Positions 16,631 to 24,448 of a stretch of DNA of 36,030 bases are shown in pieces. This DNA is from an archaeon (GTDB taxonomy: Archaea; Aenigmatarchaeota; Aenigmatarchaeia; GW2011-AR5; GCA-2688965). The notes below the pieces were generated by a model. The model was not told where the DNA came from. It saw only the letters and a program-made list of their open reading frames with translations, and did no database searches. Numbering within the stretch: position 1 is the first letter of the stretch; each line of letters begins with the position of its first letter. The DNA lies in the NCBI GenBank assembly GCA_002688965.1, contig NZEE01000039.1, forward strand, positions 2,995 through 39,024, written 5' to 3'. The position numbers and the translations under genes are program-made.

Positions 16631-17389
16631 ATGGCAACGGAAATCGTAGGGCCGTTTGATGACAAAGTATGGCAAATCCTCAAGGAGTGTGGAACTCTTC
16701 GGATTGGACACTTTGTGTTCACAGCAGGAGACCACTCTAACAGCTATGTGGACAAGGTGGAAGCAACCGACGATCCCATAGCACGGAAGAAGTTGGCGTT
16801 CTTGCTTGAAAACGCCATTATCAAACATCTTCCCGGTTTCATTAAGGAAGGTACGATTGTCGGCACTCCCATGGGCGCAATCAGTCTGGCTACCACACTG
16901 TCAGACATAACTGATTGTCAGCTCGCGTTCCTGGAAAAGAAAGCAAGACTCGTAAAGGACGAAAACGAGGTAATAACAGGAATCGAGTACTATCTTGCGC
17001 TCCGTGGCGCCAATCTCAAGAGAGTCAAGGGGCGCAAAGTGTTCCTGATCGAAGATGTTATCACCAGCGGAAAGACCACAACCGAGGCCCTTGATGTTCT
17101 AAGGGCTAATGGTGCTGACATTGTTGGCATGTCCTGCATTGCCAACAGAAAGGGCTGGACTCCTCCTGAGTGGATGGAGGTGTTTGTCCAATTGGCTGTG
17201 AAACCGCCGGACATTGAAATCGTTTCATGGCCGCCCGAAGAATGCCCGCTCTGCGATGAACTCATTGACACCATGGGTGAGGCAGGTACTCCCATCAACA
17301 TCGACTGCGGACATGGGGAAGACTTTCTTGCCGCAATCACTGACGAAAACCGTCGTAAGGTACTTGCTGGAAAACATCTGCTTGGCTAA
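16631..17389 (+). CDS. pyrE: Orotate phosphoribosyltransferase with C-terminal extension
   Basis: A 252-residue type I phosphoribosyltransferase that joins orotate to PRPP to give OMP in UMP synthesis. The PRPP loop is VFLIEDVITSGKTT (residues 137-150) and the orotate/PRPP-side segment is GTPMGAISLA. Typical OPRTs are about 180-210 residues; here a tail after residue 190 carries WPPEECPLC (Cys205, Cys208). The ribosome site is AAAGGAGTGA. GC content and codon choice are far from the AT-rich neighbours, suggesting transfer. pyrF follows after a terminator-like hairpin. Confidence 0.88.
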   Translation: MATEIVGPFDDKVWQILKECGTLRIGHFVFTAGDHSNSYVDKVEATDDPIARKKLAFLLENAIIKHLPGFIKEGTIVGTPMGAISLATTLSDITDCQLAFLEKKARLVKDENEVITGIEYYLALRGANLKRVKGRKVFLIEDVITSGKTTTEALDVLRANGADIVGMSCIANRKGWTPPEWMEVFVQLAVKPPDIEIVSWPPEECPLCDELIDTMGEAGTPINIDCGHGEDFLAAITDENRRKVLAGKHLLG

Positions 17390-17417
17390 GTCCTAGGATA
17401 AGCCTCGCAGACCCTCG

Positions 17418-17434
17418 GCCCCGGGGCAATATTG
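17418..17434. repeat. Two adjacent short palindromes
   Basis: GCCCCGGGGC (17418-17427) and CAATATTG (17427-17434) are both perfect palindromes and share one base. They lie between the pyrE stop and the terminator stem. They may be a protein-binding site or part of an RNA switch. Chance cannot be excluded for sites this short. Confidence 0.3.
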
Positions 17435-17443
17435 TAGGTGGTT

Positions 17444-17495
17444 GGAGCTTGGGATGGAATTCAATCGTCCTGGGTGCTACCCAAGCTCCTTTTTT
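17444..17495 (+). terminator. Intrinsic terminator or attenuator between pyrE and pyrF
   Basis: A perfect 10-bp stem GGAGCTTGGG (17444-17453) / CCCAAGCTCC (17480-17489) with a 26-base loop is followed immediately by six T (17490-17495). Within it GGGT-GCT-ACCC can form a competing small hairpin that uses part of the right arm. The position and the alternative pairing suit either end-of-message for pyrE or attenuation of pyrF. Confidence 0.75.
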
Positions 17496-17503
17496 GTATA
17501 GAC

Positions 17504-17519
17504 GCGCCATGAATGGCGC
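17504..17519 (+). promoter_or_regulatory. Small perfect hairpin before pyrF
   Basis: GCGCCA (17504-17509) and TGGCGC (17514-17519) pair around a TGAA loop, 13 bases before the AGGAGGG ribosome site of pyrF. It could be an operator or a structured 5' end of the pyrF message. Confidence 0.4.
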
Positions 17520-17539
17520 ACAATTAGGAGGGTGTAAAC

Positions 17540-18283
17540 GTGGAAGGCCGAAATCCAATTTTGGTAGCACTAGACGGTATGAGCAAACATGAAGCTCTCA
17601 CAGTTGTCGAGGCAGTCTCGCCGTACGTGGGAGGGTTCAAGCTGAACTCAGCTTTACATCATAGTGACATGGGAACAGCATTCGCTATAGAAATGGCTGA
17701 GTTTGGTCTGTTCTCAGATGTGAAGACCAATGATACTCCCAGGACTGTGCAGAACACGATCCTGGACATCGCCACCACCAAACCGATCATCGTGACTCTT
17801 CATCTCACAAACAGTGTAGAAGCTCTCATCGCTGCACGCAAGGCCATGGAGAAGGTCAGAGAAGAGAACAACGTTGATATCACTTTGGCTGGTATTACAG
17901 TGCTCACCAGCATCTGCGAAGAGGAGTGTAACATCCTCATGGGAGGTCCGGTCAAAGCAGTGGTGCTAGAAAGAGCTCGTCGCGCTGTTTTGTCTGGCAT
18001 TCCTGCTATTGTCGGCGGCGGAGCAGCAATTGGGTTCCTCAAACAATTTGAAGAACTCAAAGGTCTGAAAAAGATAGTGCCAGCGCTTTATCCGGAATGG
18101 TATCCATCACCTTCAGACCAGAAGCAACCAATGACACCTGGAGACGCGATCAGAGCAGGTGCTGACTGGCTTGTAATCGGCAGCGCCATCACCAAGTCAT
18201 TTCAGAAAGCTCAGATCACCAGCAAAGAAGCCGCCAAGAGAATCCATGACGAAGTCGAGGCTGCAATGGCTGAGGCTGCTTAA
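17540..18283 (+). CDS. pyrF: Orotidine 5'-phosphate decarboxylase
   Basis: A 247-residue TIM-barrel enzyme converting OMP to UMP. The catalytic set is Asp60-x-Lys62-x2-Asp65 in FSDVKTNDTPRTV, with the substrate-phosphate region near the end (DAIRAGADWLVIGSAIT). The start is GTG at 17540, supported by TTAGGAGGGTG just upstream; no ATG fits. Codon use is GC-rich like pyrE. With pyrE it makes up the last two steps of UMP synthesis; the earlier de novo genes are not in this window. Confidence 0.9.
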   Translation: MEGRNPILVALDGMSKHEALTVVEAVSPYVGGFKLNSALHHSDMGTAFAIEMAEFGLFSDVKTNDTPRTVQNTILDIATTKPIIVTLHLTNSVEALIAARKAMEKVREENNVDITLAGITVLTSICEEECNILMGGPVKAVVLERARRAVLSGIPAIVGGGAAIGFLKQFEELKGLKKIVPALYPEWYPSPSDQKQPMTPGDAIRAGADWLVIGSAITKSFQKAQITSKEAAKRIHDEVEAAMAEAA

Positions 18284-18301
18284 TCAACACCAGCTTCAAG
18301 A

Positions 18302-18319
18302 GAAATCTTTCAAGATTTC
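18302..18319 (+). terminator. Possible end-of-island hairpin
   Basis: GAAATCT (18302-18308) and AGATTTC (18313-18319) pair around TTCA, followed by CCTTTATACTT. The stem is AT-rich and the T run weak, so termination here is uncertain. It coincides with the point where GC content returns to the native level. Confidence 0.3.
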
Positions 18320-18384
18320 CCTTTATACTTGTCAACTTATCGGTAGTAATATCATAATTAAAATGCCCATACAAAACAATAATT

Positions 18385-19092
18385 ATGTTTTACTATGATT
18401 TGAGATGTCATGACAGCGACACAACTGGAGAAAATACAGATGAAGAACTAATCAAAATGGCAAAAAGACTAAAACTTGCAGGAATTGGAATCATAAGAAC
18501 CTTCTCAGCAAACGACGATATAAAAAATATAGAATGGCCATCTGACAAAGAAATTGATATTATAAAAACACTTCTAATACAACCAAAAAATCCAGAAGAA
18601 CTAAATAAAATAGTAAACAAAGTACGTGAAAAAGTAGAAGTAATTATAGTTGATGGTGGAGATTTAGCAGTTAACAGAGCAGCATGTGAAACAAGTGCTG
18701 TAGATATTCTAGCAAATCCTGAAAAAGATAGAAAAGATAGTGGATTAGATCACATCATGGTAAAATTAGCAAGAGATAACAACGTAGCAATAGAAGTTAA
18801 TTTACATACTATAATTGAATCATACAAAAAACACAGAGTATACAAACTAACAGCAATGAAACGAAATGTATTCCTATGTACTAAATACAATACTCCAGTA
18901 ATAACAACATCAGCTACAGTTTCAAAATGGCACATGCGTTCTGGAAGACAATTAGCATCATTAACAAATTTACTAGGAATGGAACTAACAGATGCAGTTC
19001 AAAGTATAACATCTATTCCAGAATCAATAATAGAAAAAAATAGAAAAAAACTCAAAGGAGAAGCAGTAGAAGGCGCTGAGGAAGTGAAATAA
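18385..19092 (+). CDS. rnp3: RNase P protein component 3 (Rpp30 homologue)
   Basis: A 235-residue protein of the Rpp30/Rnp3 family, which works with Pop5 on the RNase P RNA in tRNA 5' processing. The match rests on the PHP-like barrel pattern and the motif DILANPEKDRKDSGLDHIM...AIEVNL, together with MRSGRQLASLTNLLGM. Its stop overlaps the rnp2 start by one base (TAATG), a tight translational coupling that fits the known Rnp2-Rnp3 pairing. Confidence 0.9.
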   Translation: MFYYDLRCHDSDTTGENTDEELIKMAKRLKLAGIGIIRTFSANDDIKNIEWPSDKEIDIIKTLLIQPKNPEELNKIVNKVREKVEVIIVDGGDLAVNRAACETSAVDILANPEKDRKDSGLDHIMVKLARDNNVAIEVNLHTIIESYKKHRVYKLTAMKRNVFLCTKYNTPVITTSATVSKWHMRSGRQLASLTNLLGMELTDAVQSITSIPESIIEKNRKKLKGEAVEGAEEVK

Positions 19093-19481
19093 TGGAAAAT
19101 GAAGATAAACCAAAAACATTACCACCAAGTCTAAGACAACCAAAGAGATATGTAGTCTTTGAACTAATTGGAGAAAGTCCAATAGAATATGGTTCTGTAG
19201 TAAACGCCATATGGTTAAAATTATTTGAACTTTATGGAGAATTTGGGACAAGTGAAATGGATATGTGGATAATTGAAAATTTATTCAGGATGGAAAAACA
19301 AAGAGGTATAATTAAATGCAGTCACAAAGAAGTTGAAAAAATGAGAACTGCATTAACTCTAATTAATATAATTAGTGAGATTAAAGTAATTGTAAATGTT
19401 TTGGGAGTTACAGGAACTATCAAAAGCGCTGAGAAAAAATACTTTGGCGTAACTGACATAACAACATTTGCCAAACCTTAG
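19092..19481 (+). CDS. rnp2: RNase P protein component 2 (Pop5 homologue)
   Basis: A 129-residue protein opening with LPPSLRQPKRYVVFELIGES, the family's typical start of the RNA-recognition-like fold, and ending in the conserved GTIKSAEKKY. It binds the catalytic domain of RNase P RNA with Rnp3, encoded directly upstream. The ribosome site lies inside the end of rnp3. The RNase P RNA gene itself was not found in this window. Confidence 0.9.
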   Translation: MENEDKPKTLPPSLRQPKRYVVFELIGESPIEYGSVVNAIWLKLFELYGEFGTSEMDMWIIENLFRMEKQRGIIKCSHKEVEKMRTALTLINIISEIKVIVNVLGVTGTIKSAEKKYFGVTDITTFAKP

Positions 19482-19513
19482 GAACTTAAATATATTACAA
19501 AAAAGTGAGTAAA

Positions 19514-19915
19514 ATGGATTACAAAGATTTGTTAAAAAAAGCGAAAAAAGAATTACCAGAAGTTACTGAAAGTAATGATAGATTTGAACCAGTTAAACCT
19601 ATACTTGAAACTCACGGTAAAAACACAATTATAAAGAATTTTTCTGACATTGCAAAAAATTTGAGAAGAGATAAAAAAACTATTGCAAAATACTTATTCA
19701 AAACTCTAGGAATAAAGGGTGCAATAACCGGAGATACCTTGGATTTAAACGGTGTAGTTGAATTCGCACTAATAAGAAAACGAATTGAAGATTTCACAAA
19801 AGAATTTGTAATGTGTCATGAATGTGGAAAAGTAGATACAAAACTTTCAATAGAAAAAAAGATCGCAGAGATAAAATGTGAAGCATGCGGTGCTAAGAAA
19901 ACTATAAAATGGTAA
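19514..19915 (+). CDS. Translation initiation factor aIF2 beta
   Basis: A 133-residue subunit of the aIF2 trimer that delivers initiator tRNA. It has the N-terminal helix MDYKDLLKKAKKELPE, a central domain (GKNTIIKNFSDIAKNLRRD) and a C-terminal zinc ribbon with CHEC...CEAC. I chose the ATG at 19514. A GTG at 19505 is in frame but doubles as the GTGA ribosome site. The alpha subunit is encoded at 28644; gamma is not in the window. Confidence 0.94.
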   Translation: MDYKDLLKKAKKELPEVTESNDRFEPVKPILETHGKNTIIKNFSDIAKNLRRDKKTIAKYLFKTLGIKGAITGDTLDLNGVVEFALIRKRIEDFTKEFVMCHECGKVDTKLSIEKKIAEIKCEACGAKKTIKW

Positions 19916-19931
19916 AAATCCAATTATTCTT

Positions 19932-20306
19932 ATGATATCCAAAAGAAAAGGCCAATGGCTAATAATTTCTGCAGTAGTAATAAGTACAGTATTTCTTGTA
20001 ATATCAACAACATTCTTATCATATTTTGGAGTTGAAAATAGTAACATAGCTTCAAGAGACGAGCCATTTATTGCAAACAATATAGAAAACAAAATGAACA
20101 ATATTTTTGAAATATATCAATCAAGAGACCCATGTCCACAAACTGAACTACAAACAAATCTTAACAATTTCGTAGCATTTTCAGAAAAAGAATATGCAAA
20201 AAACGGATATTTTGTAAATGTAACATATGAATTAACTGGTTGCACAAGTATTGACATAACAAAAATCGCAGTAGAATCAGATACTATGAATGTTTTACTT
20301 GAGTAA
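19932..20306 (+). CDS. Pilin-like single-helix exported protein
   Basis: A 124-residue protein with a basic start MISKRKGQW followed by a 20-residue hydrophobic helix. This resembles type IV pilin-like leaders of archaea, where cleavage falls just before or after GQ. The extracytoplasmic part has two cysteines (68 and 103) that could pair. It is only 16 bases after aIF2 beta but probably unrelated to it. Its 3' end overlaps the RFC gene by 12 bases. The pilin assignment is an inference. Confidence 0.55.
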   Translation: MISKRKGQWLIISAVVISTVFLVISTTFLSYFGVENSNIASRDEPFIANNIENKMNNIFEIYQSRDPCPQTELQTNLNNFVAFSEKEYAKNGYFVNVTYELTGCTSIDITKIAVESDTMNVLLE

Positions 20307-21413
20307 TTTCATATCATCTTTATCAAAACCAAAGTCAAACATAACCTTTTCTTTATCAAGTTTAGCTAATTTTTGAACAATTGGAATATAACTAACTGCT
20401 TTTTTAGTAGTAGTATGAGTTCTAATAGCAATTTTATTCAAAACTGGATTCATTTTCTTACTTTTAGTTCTAATCATAGGAGGCATATATCTTACAAAAC
20501 TAAAAGAACTTGGTGCAGGTTTTTTACTAAAAGCAACTCCCATTACAGCAAAATCAAATAAATATTTCATTAATGAAAAGTTTTGCCTTTTCATTATATA
20601 TGAATTATACATATCTGCTAAAGCAAGATATTCATATGCCTCAGCTATTTCTTGAGGTTTAGAATACGCACGATAAATATTATTTTCAATCCACCAGAAT
20701 AATTCATTAATTGGTTTATCACAACTTTTCACAGCGTTTTTAATAGTTTCTTCATCAAATGACTTGAACAATATTTTCAAAGTATCAAAAACATTCTCAT
20801 CAACATCTCTACCACCTATACGAGAATCTAATGAAGCAGATTCTAAATCAAGTAAAGCAGCACGAACATCTCCACGACAAGATTTAGCAATATTCAATAA
20901 TTCATCTTTACTAAATCCTAAATCTTCTGCTTCAGAAATTCTACCAAGCATTGAGGCAATACTATCATATCTTGCACGAATTAAACTAACAACTGTAGCT
21001 TTTCTTCTATGATTCATTAATTGTGGTTTGTAAAGATTATTTGTAAGTATAACCACAGGAAATCTACTTTCCTTTATAATATCAGTAAGTCCACGAATAG
21101 ATTTTGGCTCATCAACAACCACAACCTTACCTTTTGAAAACAAACTAGTTTGCTTAATCTGTTCCATTTTTTCAGCATTACCAGCTTCACCAGGATTAAA
21201 AAACATTGTTTCAAACCCAAGTTCATTAACAATCATATCAAGAATCATAGTTTTACCAGAGCCAGAAGGACCACTAATAATCAAAAAATCGTTTTTTCCA
21301 GGCTTTTCTTTGTTAAATGCCCAAGATGAAATCCAGCTTTTAGTTGAATTATACGCACTATTAAGACCAAGCACACCCTTTATATCCACTGGGGTATATT
21401 TTTTATAAAGCAT
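20295..21413 (-). CDS. rfcL: Replication factor C large subunit
   Basis: A 372-residue AAA+ clamp-loader subunit that opens and loads PCNA. It has the RFC start MLYKKYTPVD, Walker A GPSGSGKT (residues 48-55), Walker B VVVVDEP, sensor-type LTNN, and the arginine/sensor 2 region GDVRAALLDLES. The ATG at 21413 is preferred over an in-frame TTG at 21428. At 372 residues it is shorter than many archaeal RfcL proteins (often about 400-500). The tail MLYDFGFDKDD-like ending lacks an obvious PIP box. Confidence 0.85.
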   Translation of the reverse strand: MLYKKYTPVDIKGVLGLNSAYNSTKSWISSWAFNKEKPGKNDFLIISGPSGSGKTMILDMIVNELGFETMFFNPGEAGNAEKMEQIKQTSLFSKGKVVVVDEPKSIRGLTDIIKESRFPVVILTNNLYKPQLMNHRRKATVVSLIRARYDSIASMLGRISEAEDLGFSKDELLNIAKSCRGDVRAALLDLESASLDSRIGGRDVDENVFDTLKILFKSFDEETIKNAVKSCDKPINELFWWIENNIYRAYSKPQEIAEAYEYLALADMYNSYIMKRQNFSLMKYLFDFAVMGVAFSKKPAPSSFSFVRYMPPMIRTKSKKMNPVLNKIAIRTHTTTKKAVSYIPIVQKLAKLDKEKVMFDFGFDKDDMKLLK

Positions 21414-21481
21414 AGTATAAGATAACAAGTAAAAGATTAAACATTTATAGTATTGATAAACTCTATTAAATAAGTGGTGTT

Positions 21482-22324
21482 ATGGTCGATCCAATTGATT
21501 TAGTATATACAAAAGCAGCAGAATCTGCTACAGATACTGCTAGAGGTCTATACGATTTTATTCCAAATATTTTCGTAGCTATAATCATTCTTATAGTAGG
21601 AGTTCTTATTGGAAAAATTATTAAAAAAATTGCTGTAAAACTGCTTTATAGGTTTGGAATGGGACGCGCAACACGAACAAGTGGGTTTGATGCAACTCTA
21701 AAGAAAATAGGTTATCATGGAACAGCAGTAGAACTTATAGGAGATCTTCTAAAATTCACAGTTTGGTTTGTAACACTAGCAGCTGTAGCAAATGTCTTAA
21801 TGCTAGAACCATTAGTAGTATTCTTTCAAGGCTTCACACTCTTACTTCCTAAGATAATAATTTCAATATTCATAATAGTTGTAGGTGTTGTATTAACAGA
21901 CTTTTTATCAAAATTCGTACAAACCGCATTAACAATTGGAACAAACTCTAGAAAAGAAAAGAACATGACAATTCTTGGAAAAGTAGCAGAAAGTATAACA
22001 AAACTAGTAATGTTCTTGCTAATAATAATACTTATTTTCAATATCATAGGAATATCATTCATAGTTCTTGACATTGCTCTAGTAATATCACTTGTAACTG
22101 TTGCTGGACTAGTCTTAATAGGTGCAAAAGAAGTTGTTCCTAATTTCATAGCAGGAATATACTTACAAAAAACCTATGAACAAGGAGATTCAATTAAAAT
22201 AAAAGATAGTAAAGGAAAAATAGTTGAAATGAACACCCTATTCACAGTATTAGAACAAAAAGACAAGAAAATAACATTACCAAATGATATGCTTCTAAAT
22301 GAAATTGTAGAAAAAGAGAATTAA
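21482..22324 (+). CDS. MscS-like mechanosensitive channel, short form
   Basis: A 280-residue membrane protein with about five helices and a C-terminal MscS beta domain (ALVISLVTVAGLVLIGAKEVVPNFIAGIYL, split by the pore helix, then YEQGDSIKIKDSKGKIVEMNTLFTVLEQ and TLPNDMLL). It stops right after the beta domain and so lacks the usual alpha/beta cage. It probably releases solutes under osmotic downshock. GTGGTG and a TATA-like ACATTTATAG lie upstream. Confidence 0.82.
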   Translation: MVDPIDLVYTKAAESATDTARGLYDFIPNIFVAIIILIVGVLIGKIIKKIAVKLLYRFGMGRATRTSGFDATLKKIGYHGTAVELIGDLLKFTVWFVTLAAVANVLMLEPLVVFFQGFTLLLPKIIISIFIIVVGVVLTDFLSKFVQTALTIGTNSRKEKNMTILGKVAESITKLVMFLLIIILIFNIIGISFIVLDIALVISLVTVAGLVLIGAKEVVPNFIAGIYLQKTYEQGDSIKIKDSKGKIVEMNTLFTVLEQKDKKITLPNDMLLNEIVEKEN

Positions 22325-23043
22325 AGCTTTCTTTTTAATTCATCTTTGAAAGTTCTTCCAGTTTTACTTCTAACACTTGCATCAAGAGTATCCATAGCAT
22401 ATCTTCCACCCTTTTCTTGCAAATCATACATAAATCTAGCATAACCACCTTTGTAATTTTTCTCAGTTATCTCACCAAAAGCAACACTATCTTTGTAAGG
22501 AGTAGTTGTTTTTATCAATCTAGCTAATTTATCAAATTCATCATTCTTTTTCTTAGAACGTAATTCAAATACACGTCTCATTGCATATTCTGGAATACTT
22601 TCCAGCACCATTATTCTTTCAGCATCATCTAAATCAGTGCAATGACCAGCAAGTTTTGCAGCTTGAACATGCCCTGCTTCATGGAAATACACTCTTTTTC
22701 TGAATAATGAATCATAATTTCTTAATTTCTTATCTAAAGCAACTACACATGCTTTAGAATCATCACTATACACTGTTCTTCCAAAAGAATAACCTAAATC
22801 AATTTCAACAACAGGAACTCTTCCTCTTGTATTTGGTAAAGCAGCTTGTCTTGAAACACTGCCTTGTAATCTCATATAATCATCAAAATATCCTTGATAT
22901 TCAACAGCCATACGTAGATTAGAAACAGAACTGTCATCAGCATCAAAATCTACATCAGGAGTAGATACCATTACAGGCATATCTAAAGAAAACCCATCTT
23001 TCACAGCTTCAAGAGCTCTTTTCATATAATCATCATTACTCAT
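22321..23043 (-). CDS. Putative HExxH metalloprotease-like protein
   Basis: A 240-residue soluble protein with VYFHEAGHVQAAKLAGH: His121, Glu122 and His125 form an HEAGH zinc motif. A possible third ligand is Glu148 or Glu152 in VLESIPEYAMRR. The region before it (VVEIDLGYSFGRTVYSD...ACVVALDKKL) could be the usual upstream strand. No signal peptide or membrane helix is present, so it would act in the cytosol. I do not recognise the family. It shares a TTAA double stop with the MscS-like gene. Confidence 0.6.
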   Translation of the reverse strand: MSNDDYMKRALEAVKDGFSLDMPVMVSTPDVDFDADDSSVSNLRMAVEYQGYFDDYMRLQGSVSRQAALPNTRGRVPVVEIDLGYSFGRTVYSDDSKACVVALDKKLRNYDSLFRKRVYFHEAGHVQAAKLAGHCTDLDDAERIMVLESIPEYAMRRVFELRSKKKNDEFDKLARLIKTTTPYKDSVAFGEITEKNYKGGYARFMYDLQEKGGRYAMDTLDASVRSKTGRTFKDELKRKL

Positions 23044-23083
23044 AAAACTAGCTCCTAAAATTATACTTTTAAACTACTAAGAA

Positions 23084-23278
23084 TTAGAATCTAAACTTAC
23101 CTACTTCTTTGATAACATCCTTATGTGTTAAAAATACAGTTCTACAACAGTACTTTTTTACTCCAAGAGCATCTAAAATCTTCTCAGGCTTCTCTCCTTT
23201 AGCTATTCTTTTCTTATATTCTATCCATAAAGTGCTTAACACTTTTCCACATGTCATACAACGAATTGGAATAATCAT
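23084..23278 (-). CDS. rpoN: RNA polymerase subunit N (Rpo10)
   Basis: A 64-residue zinc-binding subunit with the invariant MIIPIRCMTCGK start (Cys7, Cys10) and YCCR (Cys44, Cys45). It packs between subunits D and L and the large subunits. It follows S9 by 10 bases on the minus strand, as in the classic archaeal order L18e-L13-S9-rpoN. AGGTGA precedes the ATG. Confidence 0.96.
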   Translation of the reverse strand: MIIPIRCMTCGKVLSTLWIEYKKRIAKGEKPEKILDALGVKKYCCRTVFLTHKDVIKEVGKFRF

Positions 23279-23288
23279 TTTTCTTCAC

Positions 23289-23705
23289 CTATCTCTTTGA
23301 TTGCTGTTTTGTTCTTCTAGGACCTGCAGAAGATCTAGAAGGCTTATGAGCCTCAGTTCTTCTTGAGTCTGAAATCATTATTGATCTATCATAATTCAGC
23401 AGCTTACTTTTTAAAGTCTTATTTTTTGTACCATAATGTTTAACTAAAGCATTTCCAATTGCAGTTCTAGAAGCATCAACTTGCCCCCAGTTACCGCCTC
23501 CTTTAACATTAACAAAAATATCTATATCTTTTGGAGAACCGCTTATCATAAATGGTTCATTAAGTCTCATTACTTTGTATCTTGACCATACATCTGAAAC
23601 AGGACGTCCATTTACAAATGTATCTCCTTTACCTTGCTTAATTACCGCTCGTGCAATTGAAGTTTTCCGTTTTCCAGTTGATATAACATTTTTTTTCTTA
23701 GCCAT
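23289..23705 (-). CDS. rps9: Small-subunit ribosomal protein S9
   Basis: A 138-residue S9 with STGKRKTSIARAVIKQGKG near the start and the basic tail ending RRTKQQSKR, which reaches the decoding P site. The ATG at 23705 is preferred: GGTGGA lies upstream, and the GTG at 23717 would overlap L13 further. With this start, S9 begins one base after the L13 stop, so translation is probably coupled. Confidence 0.95.
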   Translation of the reverse strand: MAKKKNVISTGKRKTSIARAVIKQGKGDTFVNGRPVSDVWSRYKVMRLNEPFMISGSPKDIDIFVNVKGGGNWGQVDASRTAIGNALVKHYGTKNKTLKSKLLNYDRSIMISDSRRTEAHKPSRSSAGPRRTKQQSKR

Positions 23706-23706
23706 T

Positions 23707-24120
23707 TTAAATTCCACCCACTTTTTGAGATAATTTTTCTAAAGTAATATATTTACAACGAACTTCCTTTACACCCATTTTCTTGACATCGTCAGTTTTC
23801 ACACCTTTAGGAACACCGTTATGAATTTTTATTTTACTAAACATATCTCTTCCAGATTTACGTTTGTATGCAATCATACCACGTAAAGCTCTACGAAATA
23901 TTCCATCAGGCCGTCTTGGAAAAAATGGACCATGATATCTTTCTCCCTTATCAATTCTTTGTTTATAGAATGCTTCAATTTTTTTAGGATTACCAGTAAT
24001 TATAACCTTCTCAACATTAATCACATCTATTGTTTCATCATCTTTCAGTTTCTTAGCTTCTTTGGAAACTGCTACACATAATCTTCCAAGAACCGCATCA
24101 GTACCATCAATAACAACCAT
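23707..24120 (-). CDS. rpl13: Large-subunit ribosomal protein L13
   Basis: A 137-residue archaeal L13 with VVIDGTDAVLGRL, KRIDKGERYHGP-type contact and FRRALRGMIAYKRKSGRD. An AGGTGA site precedes the ATG at 24120. It lies between L18e and S9 in one minus-strand cluster. Confidence 0.95.
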   Translation of the reverse strand: MVVIDGTDAVLGRLCVAVSKEAKKLKDDETIDVINVEKVIITGNPKKIEAFYKQRIDKGERYHGPFFPRRPDGIFRRALRGMIAYKRKSGRDMFSKIKIHNGVPKGVKTDDVKKMGVKEVRCKYITLEKLSQKVGGI

Positions 24121-24128
24121 ACAATCAC

Positions 24129-24434
24129 CTAAATAATAATTCTCCCTGTTTGTTTAGCTTTCAAAAATTCTTCCATTCCAAGTGCAGAGCTTCCAGATGC
24201 TATCACATTTTTCTCAGCTGCTGCAGAAAAGGCATAAGCATATATTTTCACTTTCTTAGTCATTTTTGCAGTTCCTATAACTCTACCAGGAACAACTATT
24301 GTTTCATTTTCTTTTGCTAACCTTTCAATTTTACTAACATTAACACCAGGACATTTTTTTAGTCGTCTAGCTACCTCTTTGTAAAACCTCTTTTTCTCTT
24401 TCATTAGTTCTGTAATAATCTCTCGTTTATCCAT
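24129..24434 (-). CDS. rpl18e: Large-subunit ribosomal protein L18e
   Basis: A 101-residue L18e (family L15) with RRLKKCPGVNVSKIERL, VVPGRVIGTAKMTKKVKIYAYAFS and the final KAKQTGRIII. GGTGATTC precedes the ATG. It starts only 14 bases after the tRNA-Leu gene, the order known from the haloarchaeal S9 operon, so the tRNA may be cut out of a polycistronic transcript. Confidence 0.95.
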   Translation of the reverse strand: MDKREIITELMKEKKRFYKEVARRLKKCPGVNVSKIERLAKENETIVVPGRVIGTAKMTKKVKIYAYAFSAAAEKNVIASGSSALGMEEFLKAKQTGRIII

Positions 24435-24448
24435 TGAATCACCATATA

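Noticed and set aside
16165..17570. Minus-strand ORFs opposite the zinc-ribbon and pyr genes
   Set aside because: The plus strand has good ribosome sites, conserved Cys patterns and enzyme motifs; the antisense ORFs have none.
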